A stretch of DNA of 64,000 nt, taken from assembly GCA_036874045.1 (NCBI GenBank), contig CM072345.1, positions 79,501 through 143,500 of the forward strand. The letters run 5' to 3'. Position 1 is the first letter of the stretch. Every line of letters starts with the position of its first letter. Under the pieces are notes generated by a model, which was not told the DNA's origin, did not search any database, and saw only the letters and a program-made list of their open reading frames with translations. This document shows, in pieces, positions 44,894 through 56,280 of this stretch. Position numbers and translations under genes: made by a program. The DNA is from Cymodocea nodosa (Eukaryota; Streptophyta; Magnoliopsida; Alismatales; Cymodoceaceae).

Positions 44894-46486
44894 AAAAGGG
44901 TCACATTAGAAGATTCTATCAAAAGCAAAAGAAAGACAAGAAGAAAGAGAAGAAGCATCCACAGCAAGGTAATGAAAGTGATAGTAAAGGTATTGCTACT
45001 ACTATTGGAGAATTACTTTTGGTCATAGATGAAGCCATTAGTCTTCTTGGTGGAGATGAGACAACTTGGGTGTTTGATAGTGGAGCCATTATTCATACTA
45101 CATCTCAAAGGGACCTCTCCACATCTTATGTTGCAAGAGATTTTGGGATCGTGAAGATGGGCAACAATGACAAAGCCAAGATTATTAGAAAAGGGGATGT
45201 GCATTTGACAACAGTAGTTGGCACAAAGTTGGTCCTCAAATCCATTAGACATGTTGAGTCTTTGAGACTCAACAACATTTCAGTTGAAGGTCTTGATGAG
45301 GAAGGCTACACTATCAACATTGGAGATGACAAGTTCAAGCTCACCAAAGGAAATATGATTGTAGCCAAAGGTGAAAAAGTATCTCGTCTTTATTATATCC
45401 ATGGTAAACTTTCTAATGCAATTGTAAATGCTTTAGAAAGTGAAGATCAGATTGTGCTATAGCACAAGAGACTTAGCCACATGAGTGAGAAGGGGATGTC
45501 AACACTCTTGAAAGCAAAGCTTCTGTCAAAGCTGAAGGATGTGCATTTTGAACATTGTGCAAACTGTTTGGTAGGGAAGCAGCATGGAGTTGCCTTCAAG
45601 AGTTAGACCTTTTCAAAGAAATTAGAATTATTAGAGCTGATTCATTCTGATGTGTATGGGCCAATGAAAGTGATGACACATGGTGGAGCTAGATACTTTG
45701 TCACATTTATTGATGATTCCTCTAGGAAGATCTAGGCTTATCCCTTGAAGTCCAAGGATCAGGTCCTTAAGGCATTTAAAAATTTTCAAGTGTTAGTTGA
45801 AAGGCAAACAAGCAAGAAATTAAAGTGCATTCGAATTGATAATGGAGGGGAATATTGTGGACCCTTTGATGCCTATTATAGGAAACAAGGGATGAAGCAC
45901 CAAAAGACTCCTCCAAAGACACCACAGTTGAATGGAGTTGTTGAAAGATTCAATCAAACTATAGTGGAGAAGATGAGATGCTTGTCTTCACAAGCAAAGC
46001 TACCCAGATCCTTTTGGGGTGAGGCTCTAATGGCCATTATTTATCTCATTAATCTTTCACCATGTTATGTTTTGCAAGGGGATGTCCCAAATAAAGTTTG
46101 GTATCATAAAGAAGTCTCCTATGAGCATCTGAAGGTGTTCAGATGCAAGGCATTTGTACATCTCCCTCAAGATGAAAGAACCAAGCTTGATATGAAGACA
46201 CGATAGTGTGTTTTCCTTGGCTATGGATAGGATGATTTTGGCTACAAGCTATATGATCATATAGCTAAAAAGGTAATCAAGAGCTGTGATGTTGTGTTTG
46301 TTGAAAATTAAACAATTGAGAATATTGACAAAGCACCAATTGAAGCTACTCAACATCAGAGAGACTTGATTGATGTAAACCCCACACCAGTTCCAACTCA
46401 ACAAGATGTTGTGGTTGATGAAGATGATGCAGACACAGGTGGACAAGAAGCTCCCCAAGCATAGAATGAAGATACAATAGATCATG
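44894..46486 (+). pseudogene. Tnt1/Tork-type Ty1/copia pol, first part (gag end, protease, integrase)
   Basis: The reading starts in the last part of the gag knuckle (KGHIRRFYQKQKKDK), then the protease (TTWVFDSGA with the catalytic Asp, IIHTTS). The GAG-pre-integrase region follows (LSHMSEKGMSTL; CANCLVGKQHG) and then integrase: FIDDSSRK with the first Asp, IDNGGEYCG with the second, and GVVERFNQTIVEKMR with the Glu. The end is FRCKAFVHLPQDERTKLD. Stops at about 45461, 45604, 45734 and 46204 break the frame. The order protease-integrase-reverse transcriptase and the wording are those of Tnt1-like copia. Confidence 0.92.
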
Positions 46487-48530
46487 ATCAATGTTTAGAA
46501 TGAAAAAGTGCATAATATTAACGATTAAATGATGATTAATTGCATAATATTTAGCTTATCATATGAGAATTAAGCTATTATGTTATAATTACACTGTTAT
46601 ATGCTTTAATGAAAGAATCTGCATAATTTCAAGGAATTAGCGTTAATTAAGTACATTTTTGAACTATCGGTAAGTTGCAGGTTTTTAATCCTTAAGTATC
46701 TGAATTTTCTGTTATTTCGGAGAGTTATATTTAATATATCGGACAGTTATGTTTTAAATGCTAAAAGAATATTTAGGTACATAGTAACAACTCATTGAGT
46801 TAAAGGCTTAAAGGTGTAAAAAGAACAAATAACAACTCATTGAGTTAAAGGCTTAAAGGTGTAAAAAGAACAAATAACAACTCATTGAGTTAGTGAGTAA
46901 AAATCATAAGTTGTATATCTAAACTCGTTAAGTTAGAATTATGCACGTGTTGAATTTAAATACTTTAATATGTCACGTGAGCTACATATGTTTAACTCGT
47001 TAAGTTAGCATAACTATACACGTTGAGTTACTTGAATATACACTAAGGTAACACGTTGTGTTAGTAGCTTATAAGTTATTTCTTTATTGCACGTGTTTTA
47101 TAGTTAAATCAACGAAGTAAGTCCGTTGAGTTATCTGTAACTCCACGAACCATTTATTTTCTAATATGCCACTATAGCAGTTGTAGAAACAGGAAATTCA
47201 AAAGAAAATCACGATTGCACGTATCACGTAGGAATTCACTCATGGAACGAAGAAGAAATCACCATTGTTAATATGAATGAAGGAAATTCAACCGATCATC
47301 TAAGCAGAAGCAGTTACTATAGAAAGAAATATAAAAGAAAAGGAGAAAGATGAAGAAAAGGTGTGTGTGTAGAGGTAAAGAACCACGCTAACTATAGGAA
47401 GCATCGGAAGTTCCTTGAAGCTCCACACTACCACCAAAATCACCAACTATCGGAGGTTTGTGAGAATACTTTCTTGATGTCGGGTCGATTCCGAGCCAAA
47501 CACGGTGATTGACAACCATTGTGAGGAGTGATCGCGTCACGAAAAGGGAAGTCATTTCACCAAGCACCAACTCATATCTCAGGAGATCGTAAAGCTTCAA
47601 GCTTTGGTTTCGGGTTGATGCCAGTATGTTGAAGAGGAGATCATTTTACAATTATTGATTCACAATTCTATAGGGAGAGGAGGCAAGATTGTAAGTGATT
47701 AAGTTTTCAGTGGTGTAATCACGTCGTATGTAATGACGAATGTTTTTACTGTTGATAGAGTTTTTTACATTTCACCTTTCGTTCATCTTCAGGAACATAT
47801 CAAAACAAAATACCAAAAACAACAAATTATCTGTGTTTACATTTAGTATTAAAGTGTTGTATTGTTTGTTTTGTATCATGATTAATGTTATCATTGTCAG
47901 TATTGTAAATGTTTTATGTTTGTTTGATTCAAAAAATAGAAAATAGTTTTATTATTTACTAAAATTGATTCGTTCTAGATACTTAAAGATTTTAATGGTT
48001 ACTGTTTGAAATATCTGAATGTTAGTGTTACTTAATGATAAATCTAATATTAACTAACATTAAAGAGCTTAATTGATGTTATTTACATTCTGTGGAACCA
48101 CTCAATGGTTAGTTGAATTCCTCTATAAATAACGTTATTTAACTGGAAAGGTAGACTTGTGGAGTTAACTTAAGTCCATGAGGTTAGTCCGTTGAGTTAA
48201 CCATAACTCCACGAACTAGGTCCATTATGTTAACTATAACTCAACGGAGTGCTTAACTGAACACATATAAACTCTAATATAAAAATTGAAATAGTACACA
48301 ATTCTTACTCAATCTCTGTGAGATCGACTTGTACATGCACACAAATACAATATACATTGTACACATGTAGTTAAAATACAAATTGGATTTAATATCTAAT
48401 TTGTGTGAAAGGTTGTTTGTTTACTTCTAAAAGTAATTATTGATATAAGTATAAAAATAAATTAAACAAGTTTTCTGGCACCACTGTATAAACAAGTTTA
48501 AGATTTAACTTTTCACAACAATACAATCAA
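46487..48530 (+). mobile_element. Inserted LTR (copy B) of the Athila-type family in copia pol
   Basis: It begins TGTTTAGAATGAAAAAG at 46492, the same start as the LTR at 42580, and runs about 2 kb with the same landmarks (CCGAATTTTCTG, GTTGAGTTA words, CGATCATCTAAGCAGAAGC, GGTGTAATC, GTGAGATCGAC). At about 48475 a primer-binding-like TGGCACCACTGT appears, so a little internal sequence remains after the LTR. The pentamer ATCAA lies on both sides (46487-46491 and 48526-48530), as expected of a target-site duplication. Copia pol resumes directly after it. Confidence 0.75.
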
Positions 48531-50190
48531 GAAGAACCACCTGTGCAAAAAGAACCACCAGAAAATCTACTCAAAAGATCAGCTAGAGACAAGACCCCAT
48601 CTACCAGGTATCCTTTAGATGAGTTTGTGGTGCTACTATCTGATGAGGTAGAACTAGAGTGCTATGTAGATGCAATGGTAGGGAAGAATGCTAAGGAGTG
48701 GATGGACTCCATGTAAGAGGAGATGAGTTCCTTGCTTGAGAGTCAAACATATGAGTTGGTGAAGTTGCCTAATGGTAAGAAAGCACTCAAGAATAAATGG
48801 GTTTATAGAATCAAGGAATAGGAGTACAGTCCACATCCAACTTATAGAGCAAGACTAGTTGTAAAAGGTTTTACACAAAAGAAGGGCATTGATTTCGATG
48901 AGATCTTCTCACCTATGGTGAAGATGGCTTCCATTAAAGCAATCCTTGCTTTAGCAGTTAGTCATGACTTGGAGATAGAGCAAATGGATGTAAAGACCAC
49001 CTTCCTTCATGGAGACTTGGAGGAGGAAATCTACATGGAGCAACTAGAGGGATTCATTGAGCAAGGCAAGGAAGACTTAGTGTGCAGGTTAAAGAAAAGT
49101 TTTTATGGCCTAAAACAAATCCCAAGACAATGGTATTTGAAATTTAACTCTGTTATGGGGGAGAATGGCTACAAGAAATGTAGTAACGACCATTGTGTTT
49201 TTGTTAAATACTTTTCTCCTAGAAATTTTATCATTTTGTTGCTCTATGTAGATGATATTCTTATTATTGGCAAGGATAGGTCAAAGATTGCAAAATTGAA
49301 GGAAATATTGCATGGGTCTTTTGCTATGAAAGACTTGGGACTTGCTAAGAAGATTCTTGGGATTGAGATTGAAAGAGACAGAAATTCTAAGAAATTCTTC
49401 TTGTCATAAGAGAAGTACATTAAAAAGGTACTTCAAAAATTTGGTATGGATGATGTTGAACTAGTAAGTTCCCCTCTAGCTACTTAATTTAAATTGAGAA
49501 AAAAGTAATCACCCTCCACAAATGAGAAGAGAGAGGAAATAGAGAAAATCCCTTATGCATTTGCTGTTGGGAGCTTGATGTATGGCATGGTATGTACCAA
49601 ACCTGATATTGTTTATGTTGTTAGTACTGTGAGTAGATTCCTATCGAATCTAAGAGAACGACATTGGGAAGCAATTTAATGGATTCTAAGGTACCTTTGT
49701 GGGACTTCAAGTTTGAAGAACTATTTTGGTGATGGAGAACCAACTTTGGTTGATTTTACTGATTCAAATATGGTAGGTGAAGTGGATAGCTCAAAGTCTA
49801 CATCTAGATATTTGTTTACTTATGCAGGAGGAGTTGTCTCTTGACAATCTAGACTTCAGAAGTGCATTGTCTTGTCCACTACAGAGACAGAATTTATAGT
49901 AACCACTAAAGCTTGTAAAGAGTTACTCTAGTTGAAGAGATTACTTTGGGAAATTGGTTTGTTGCAGGATGAGTTTGTGTTGTTTGGCGACAATTAAAGT
50001 AAAGTTCATTTGAGCAAAAACTTATCTTTTTACTCTAGTTCCAAGCATATACAAATCAAATATCATTAGATTCGAGATGTAATCAACTCCAAGGAGATTA
50101 TGTTTAAGAAAATTCACACCAATGATAATGGAGTAGACATGCTTACTAAAGATGTATCTAGAGACAAGCTGAGCATCTATGCTTAGATTG
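48531..50190 (+). pseudogene. Tnt1/Tork-type Ty1/copia pol, second part (reverse transcriptase, RNase H)
   Basis: The reverse transcriptase shows NKWVYRIKE, YRARLVVKGFTQKKGIDF, MDVKTTFLHGDLEEEIYM, SFYGLKQIPRQWYLKF and the catalytic LLYVDDILII at about 49238-49267, within the 164-codon ORF 48915-49409. The RNase H part follows, broken by stops: YAFAVGSLMY, VSRFLSNLRERHWEAI, DSNMVGEVDSSKSTSRYLF, LSTTETEFIV and SKHIQIKYH. More than ten stops in total. It continues from the part ending at 46486, with the inserted LTR between. Confidence 0.92.
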
Positions 50191-50234
50191 CAAGTCTTGG
50201 AGAATGACCCTGGTAGATGATTGGAGGGGAAGAT

Positions 50235-50892
50235 TGTTGGGACATTCCCCCATCTACTTTCCTTTGTGACCCATTCTTTATTGTGACCCTCTTATTTTCT
50301 GATTATGTAGGGGGCTATATGCAATATTTCCCATCCCAATTTGAATGGGATGGTTGTGGAAATTGATGGCAAGAGAAAAATGAGAGAGAAAAAGGGATCA
50401 GGTTTTTTGAGGGTTTTGGCGATGAGGGTAGTGGGGGGGGGTTCATTCCTTCGTTCGTTCCACACTCAAGGAGAGAGAGAGAGAGGGAGACGATCCTTTC
50501 GGAGATCAATGTGACAGCAATGGGAGACGTGCATCCAGTGGCTTGCATGGCTGTAATGGGCAGTTAGTGTTCACTCATGCAGAGTAGATCGTGGCAAACG
50601 ACATGCAACCTAACTAGTGGTCAGTGCTTGGTGATCTTCCTCCATTGTTGACTCACACAAGAAGGTAGCTTCAAACTCTTGTTGATGCTATCAATAGTTG
50701 AAGCCATTTGTGATTGCCATTACTTGAGATTTGCATTTAAGTAGTTTATTCTCCATATAGTTGGATGATGATGATGATGCATGTCTTGAGCCTTTTGGTT
50801 TGAAAAATAGAACTTTATAAATTCTTTAAGATTAGTTGATTTGTTGTCATTTTCTTGCTTGATTTTTAGGTCACTTTCCATCAAGCCTAACA
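50235..50892 (+). repeat. 3' LTR of the copia element
   Basis: A purine-rich tract (GGAGGGGAAGA) ends at 50233, followed by TGTTGGGACATTCCCC, a usual Tnt1-type LTR start. The proposed end CCTAACA at 50886-50892 is a near inverted match of the start, and ankyrin-pseudogene sequence begins at the next base. The LTR is about 658 bases with a GA-rich tract at about 50471-50488. The matching 5' LTR is not in the window. Confidence 0.7.
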
Positions 50893-51122
50893 CCACTGCC
50901 ATCACTCACACCGTCCCCCTCTCCATCAGGACCATCATCAAAGTAGCCGCGTGGTAGGCAACCACCATGGACGATACCGATCCCCACATCACCTTGTCCA
51001 TCAAGGTTAGTAGCCGCATCATTGTCTTCTTTTTGAACGAGATGATGCTGACGACGACGACAACGATGGCGAGGGAGGAGAAGAGCATGATGTCGTTGCT
51101 GACCTTAAAGATCATGAACGCC

Positions 51123-52255
51123 GTAGTTAGCCTATGTGATGTTTGTATAGAAAAAAAAAAACTAATTAAATTTGAGGCGATGTATTCACCGCCTCATATA
51201 AATAATAAGGCGGCACTTCGACGATGAATTATTTTCACCGCTGTTGAGGCCATCAAAAGAGAGAGAGAGAGAGAGAGAGAGAAGGAAGGAGGAAGAAACA
51301 AGAAACAGACGAAGAAAAATTTAGAGATATTGGTAAGTAATCTATCTTATCTAATTAATGTTAGTTAAATAATATATGGATTACTTAAATGATTTAAATT
51401 ATCTTACATAATAATTCAATAAGTTTTCTTTTATCATACATGTATATAAAAATATATAATTGATATTATATATGATCAGTTTATTATTATGTATGATTAA
51501 ATAACTATTGATACTATTCAAAAGGTTAATGTGACTACTACAAATCCTATCACAGGATTGAGATGTAATCATTATCCCATCACAAAGTTGATATGTGACT
51601 ATTGCTATATCATAGGATTGGTATATGACTATTACCCTATTATAAGATTGGTATGTAACTATTACCTCGTCACAAGGTTGATATGCGACTGTTACCTCGT
51701 CACAAGATTGGTATGTGACTAGATTTAGCTTACTACCTAGGGCAACTATAGCACACTAGGATCATTGAAGAATATCTAAGCTATGGTAGGCTACCCTAGG
51801 ATTATATGTATTAGGATCATATTGTATAGCATACATTTTATTAATTATGTAAGTTCATTTTTGGTATACTACTTAAATGATATATTGATTCTATAGTGAA
51901 TTTCTTACTAAGTATTTAGCTCATTTTTGGTTTTCTCATGATTTAGGTTTCCCTCGTAATACCTTGGAAGGACGTTAGTTGGATGGGATAGTTATGTACA
52001 TTAGTTGTGTTTGATGTTAATTTAATAGCTGTTAAATTTGTTACTTGTAGATATATGTATATTTGTAGTATTTTGAAACTTTATGAAAAAGTTTTATGGA
52101 TATTGTGCATATATAGATATGTGTTTTATACCTCTTTACAAGTGCCTACCTTGCATTAATATTAAGGAATTTTATTCACACATTTTAATAATTTTATATG
52201 TGAATTCTTCCTTCCTATATTAATGTGGTGTTTGTTATGCTCTTGATTAGGGTGT
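51123..52255. mobile_element. Insertion of unknown type within the ankyrin pseudogene
   Basis: About 1.13 kb splits homologous protein segments. It contains GAGGCGATGTATTCACCGCC-type inverted words near 51173-51196, a GA microsatellite (about 51259-51283) and a minisatellite (51533-51722). No ORF or terminal repeats could be defined, so the element class is unknown. Confidence 0.5.
51533..51722 (+). repeat. Minisatellite, unit about 30 bp
   Basis: Six or so imperfect copies of a unit close to ACAAGATTGGTATGTGACTA plus TTACCTCGTC. The last three copies are most alike. It lies inside the insertion that splits the ankyrin pseudogene. Confidence 0.7.
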
Positions 52256-52479
52256 GACAACTTTGGCAACAAGGTCCTTCAAAGTGTCATTGATCTGGTA
52301 AACACCTCCCAAGGGGTTGAGCTTGACTGCAAACGTCATAGTGGCAACTAGGATGGTGACCATGGTGATCCTATTATGGATGTAGTGTAAGCCTCTAGTT
52401 TTGAGCTTGAGTAGTTTTATCTCAACATGGCACTAGCTAGCTACAATAGCTACTTGAGTTTGTCATTTATTGGGATGAA

Positions 52480-53030
52480 AGGTTTCACACTATTCTAGAT
52501 AGTTTTAGAACTGATTGGAAGGACTTCTTGTAAATTGGAAGGTTTCATAGTTCTTTAGAAGGTTTCAAGTTGAAACTATCTAAAATTTAAACTATAGAAT
52601 AATTGCAAAGACGGTCAAGACATTCAAATAACTTCAAGATGTTTTCAAAAGATTTCAAATGAAACAGTCTGTAAAACAGGTAATTTCAGAAGGTTTCATA
52701 CTGAACTCTCCAAACTTAAATGATCTCAAGTTCCTAACTTAAAAACTCACATGACAAGAATGAAAGAAGGGAGTCTTGAGTCTTTGGATAGTTTCAAGAC
52801 ATCTTCGGAAGGTTTCAAATGAAATAGTCCAAAAGATAGATAATTTTAGAAGGTTTCAAGTTGAATAGTCTAAATTTAAAAGACCTCAAATGCAGAACTT
52901 AAAGATTCATGTGATAAGCCAAAAGGAATAACTATTCGAACCTTTGGATAGTTTCATGGAAGTTTTCGAAAGATTTCAAACAAAACATTCCAAAAAATAG
53001 ATAACTTCGTAAGGTTTCAGAAATATATTT
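52480..53030. repeat. Tandem repeat, unit about 140-180 bp, with GGTTTCA words
   Basis: Three to four diverged copies share GGAAGGTTTCAAATGAAA, AGATAATTTCAGAAGGTTTC and AACTTAAAGATTCATGTGA-type segments. GGTTTCA/TGAAACC and related inverted words are frequent. No coding signal. Confidence 0.55.
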
Positions 53031-53368
53031 TACTAAACAATAACTTAATATTTTTAGGACTGAGCAATTAGCAAGTATAATAGATAGAATATCATTGAAA
53101 GAAATTTGATCTTGGTATAAGAATGATCAATAGATGAAAAATATAGATAACGATTATCATATACACACATATATAGTGAGAGCTGTTGAGTAAAAAGAAA
53201 GTCTCAAAATCCTTACAGATACATCAAGCTCAAGTTGAAGATTACATCAAGCTCAAGTTGAAGATTCCTCAAGCTGACTTAAGTAGAAAAAGTTCTCTAC
53301 TCTCAAATCTCTAATTAAAGAAAAACTCGTTGGTTTGCTGAAGTTTCAACCTGAAAACTTCTGAAAGG

Positions 53369-55425
53369 TGTTGGTTAGAGCTACTATTAGGGATAATGTT
53401 CTTATCTATTAATATGTTTATATTTTGATGATTGACAAAATGATTTATACTTCAATTATGTAAAATGATGAACTTTAGAATAGTATCAAGTCCATAAGTT
53501 TACAAACTACCGTAAAGTTATATAATTAACATTATAGAAATCGTAAACTTATCTGATTCATAACACTGATTTATAACTCTAGAATTTATCTAAGTATATA
53601 ATTTTATAAAGACTCGTAAAGTTATAAGGATAACTTTACAGACATTCGTAAAGTTATAAAGTTACATATATATATAAGTTATGAATCTTAAGCTCATAAA
53701 GTTTTGACTTTAACGTTACAAATCTTCGTAAACTTATGATATATAGAATTTGTAAAGTTATAAGGAAAACTTGACGAACCTCCGTAAGATTATCTCTTAA
53801 GGGGTTTGTAAAGTTATAAGTCTAGTATATGCAATTTGTTAAAGATAAACAATTGTGCTTTACATGTGTTAGTATATAAGGGTTCGTAAAGTTATAAGGA
53901 TAAGTTTATAGATGTTCGTAATATTCTGCTATACATGAGCTTATAAAGTTATGCCCATAACTTTACAAAGGGTCATAATGTTTTCACTTTGATAAATCAA
54001 TAATTGCTTCTTTTATTTAATCAAAGTTTATTACAAGATTCTTTATTTTGCAGATGACATGTGGCACACTTGCACTCACACACATTCTACCATATTTCTA
54101 AAGACTCGATCAAATATTTACAGATAGCAATTAGAGATCAATTTAATAAAATCAAGATGGCAATCAGAGATCAATTTGATAAAATCAAGATTGAAGATCG
54201 TGGTTTGAATAATAATAAATAAATAAAATCTAGAAACTAAACAAGTCTATTGAGTAAAACTTAACTTAATGAAGTAAGTCCGTTGAGTTACAGTTAAGTC
54301 CACAAGGTAGGTTTGTTGAGTTACAATTAAGTCTACGGAGTAAGTCTGTTGAGTTACACTAACTCCACGAGTCAATTATTTTTCTACCATTCACGTAATA
54401 AGCAATTATAGGAAATTTGAAAAAGAAGGAACATGTATGTAGGATCGTGTGTAATTAGTTAGAGTTCTTTATGTAATATAATTTGAGTAAAATCAAAGTT
54501 AAAAGTTGAGTTCCTTTCGATAGTAACTCTAAAGAGAAAATTCTTAGAAGTCTTGAAGATACTTGGAGAACGAGAGTTGAAAGTCATTCGAAGGAACTCC
54601 ACAATAACAAAGCTATTTCCTAAAGATTCAAAGATTGTTGTATCTACAAGAGGAAAGTTTTTATTATGTTTATGCTTTTATGATTAATTCCTTTTTGCAT
54701 TACATCGTAAATTGAGAAGAGAACCTATCCACAAGGGGTGTTGTGGAGGAAACTCTGAAAGGTGTTCTTTTAGAAGAGTTTCGAGTAACATTTGTATAGT
54801 TAGCACGGTAACTATACGAGGGTCCGTATAGTTAGAGGGAGAACTTGATGGAGGATCAATGTCTAGTTAAGTTGATTTTATTTTTGAGTAAAGCTGTAGT
54901 ACACTAGGTTTTGAGTTAACCAAAAACTCCTAAAGATAGTGAATTCTTGAATAGAGACTCAAGGAGTAGACGTACCCTAGTTGAGGGGAACCAGTATAAA
55001 TTGTCTGTGTGATTTAATCTTTATTTTATTTCTACATTAACTAGATTTAAAAAGGGACCAAAAAATAAGAAAAATTTGTGACATATTTAATTCACCCCCT
55101 CTTAAGTATAAACATTTCCTACAGCTACAATCAGAAAGCTCTAGAGGTTGGTTCTTACTTCGACCTGAAAGCAAGTGTGTAAGCGGTTAATCACTTAGTG
55201 AAACCCAAGCAATGTCTTAAGGGTGGACTAAAAATTAGTAGTGAACCACCTAAAAGTTCTCTTATGTGCTCTTTATTCTATGCTTTAGTTTTTCTGTATT
55301 AACTATTTAAGAATCATTAAAATTAACATAGCATACATATTCACAATATCATAATTAAGTTAAATTAATTGTAAAAATAATACACTCACCATTCACCCTC
55401 TTGGTAAGTCCATATGATCCTAACA
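53369..55425 (+). repeat. Probable LTR of a Sirevirus-like copia element
   Basis: It starts TGTTGGTTAGAGC, soon followed by TTTTGATGATTGACAAAATGA, a phrase common at the start of Sirevirus LTRs. Inside is AATTCACCCCCTCTTAAGT at about 55090 and later ATTCACCCTCTTGG. A possible end is GATCCTAACA at 55416-55425. The first part has repeated inverted words TCGTAAAGTTATAAGGATAACTTT. No matching second LTR is visible, so the call rests on wording and on the TGTT...AACA ends. Confidence 0.45.
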
Positions 55426-55744
55426 AATACTTCTTAAGACTAAGTAAAAACTAACATAAAATTCTAACTTCCCTTTAGTTTTACAAATTTTTCTAGAAAT
55501 TGCAATAGGAGTTCCTAAATTTAAGTTAAAAGTTATAAATCATTTTCCCTTGAATTTTAAGAATAATTAAGGAATTTATTTAAGACCTTATAAGATTGCA
55601 CTTAAATTAAAAATAAAATTCAACAAACAATTTACCATTTCCTTAAGGACAAACTTGTACTTACATACTACTACTTCAGATATCATACACTTGCAGCAAA
55701 ATTATAAAACATAAAGAATAATACACCTTCTTAACTGGTGTTGC

Positions 55745-56270
55745 ATGATAGTTATGAAACAACTCCTTCCCATAAGCGGTGTGAAACAATGCTCCTGAGT
55801 CTAGCACTCAAGTATCTATGGAGCTGTCAATACAACAAATTAGTGCATCATCTGAACTCTCTAAGAGAGTGTTAGCTACAACTCCCACCAATTCCCTACT
55901 CTTACTATTCTTCTTGGGAGCCCTATACTAAGACTTGAAGTGCCTCCATTGATCGTTGTTCCAATACTTGATGTCTAACCTAACCTTGCTTATTATTCTA
56001 GACTTGGATCTACCCTTAGATTTCTTACCTTTTGAATGAATTCTCCCTTTAGACTCAACATTGAGAGCTATCGAACTAGGACCTGAATTTTTGGAACATC
56101 TCCTCCAGATTTCCTCTCTTAGGATTAGATCCCTAATGTTGCTAAACTTTAGACTCTTATGACCTAATGAGCTGCTAACATTGGTCACTATGGTGTTCCA
56201 ACTTTTAGGTAGTGACAAAATCAAAGCCCTTACCTTGTCATCGAACATGATGTTAACTGACTACAACTAC
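55745..56270 (-). pseudogene. Ty1/copia gag-protease fragment
   Basis: Minus-strand reading: DDKVRALILSLPKSWNTIVT, LKFSNIRDLILREEIWRR, SKGRIHSKGKKSKGRSKSR, a decayed knuckle (YWNNDQWRHFKS), then ANTLLESSDDALICC and VLDSGALFHTAYGKEL of the protease. The Trp before VLDSGA is a stop, and the knuckle has lost its Cys residues. It is opposite in strand to the copia at 44.9-50.9 kb and of a different subfamily. Confidence 0.85.
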
Positions 56271-56280
56271 ATTTGAATCA

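Larger units (their letters stand above)
50893..52420 (-). pseudogene. Second ankyrin/PGG gene copy, C-terminal fragments, interrupted
   Basis: 50893-51122 on the minus strand reads IFKVSNDIMLFSSLAIVVVV and MWGSVSSMVVAYHAAT, a close match to the membrane part of the ankyrin protein at 30.7 kb. The preceding protein segment (PGG region: TMVTILVATMTFAV, then NPLGGVYQI) lies at about 52256-52395. About 1.1 kb of unrelated sequence separates the two. Ankyrin repeats are not found, and the left edge is cut exactly at the copia LTR. It is a diverged duplicate on the same strand as the intact gene. Confidence 0.85.

Noticed and set aside
51533..51722. CRISPR-like array
   Set aside because: The repeats are contiguous and imperfect, without unique spacers, and the DNA is plant nuclear. 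It is a minisatellite.
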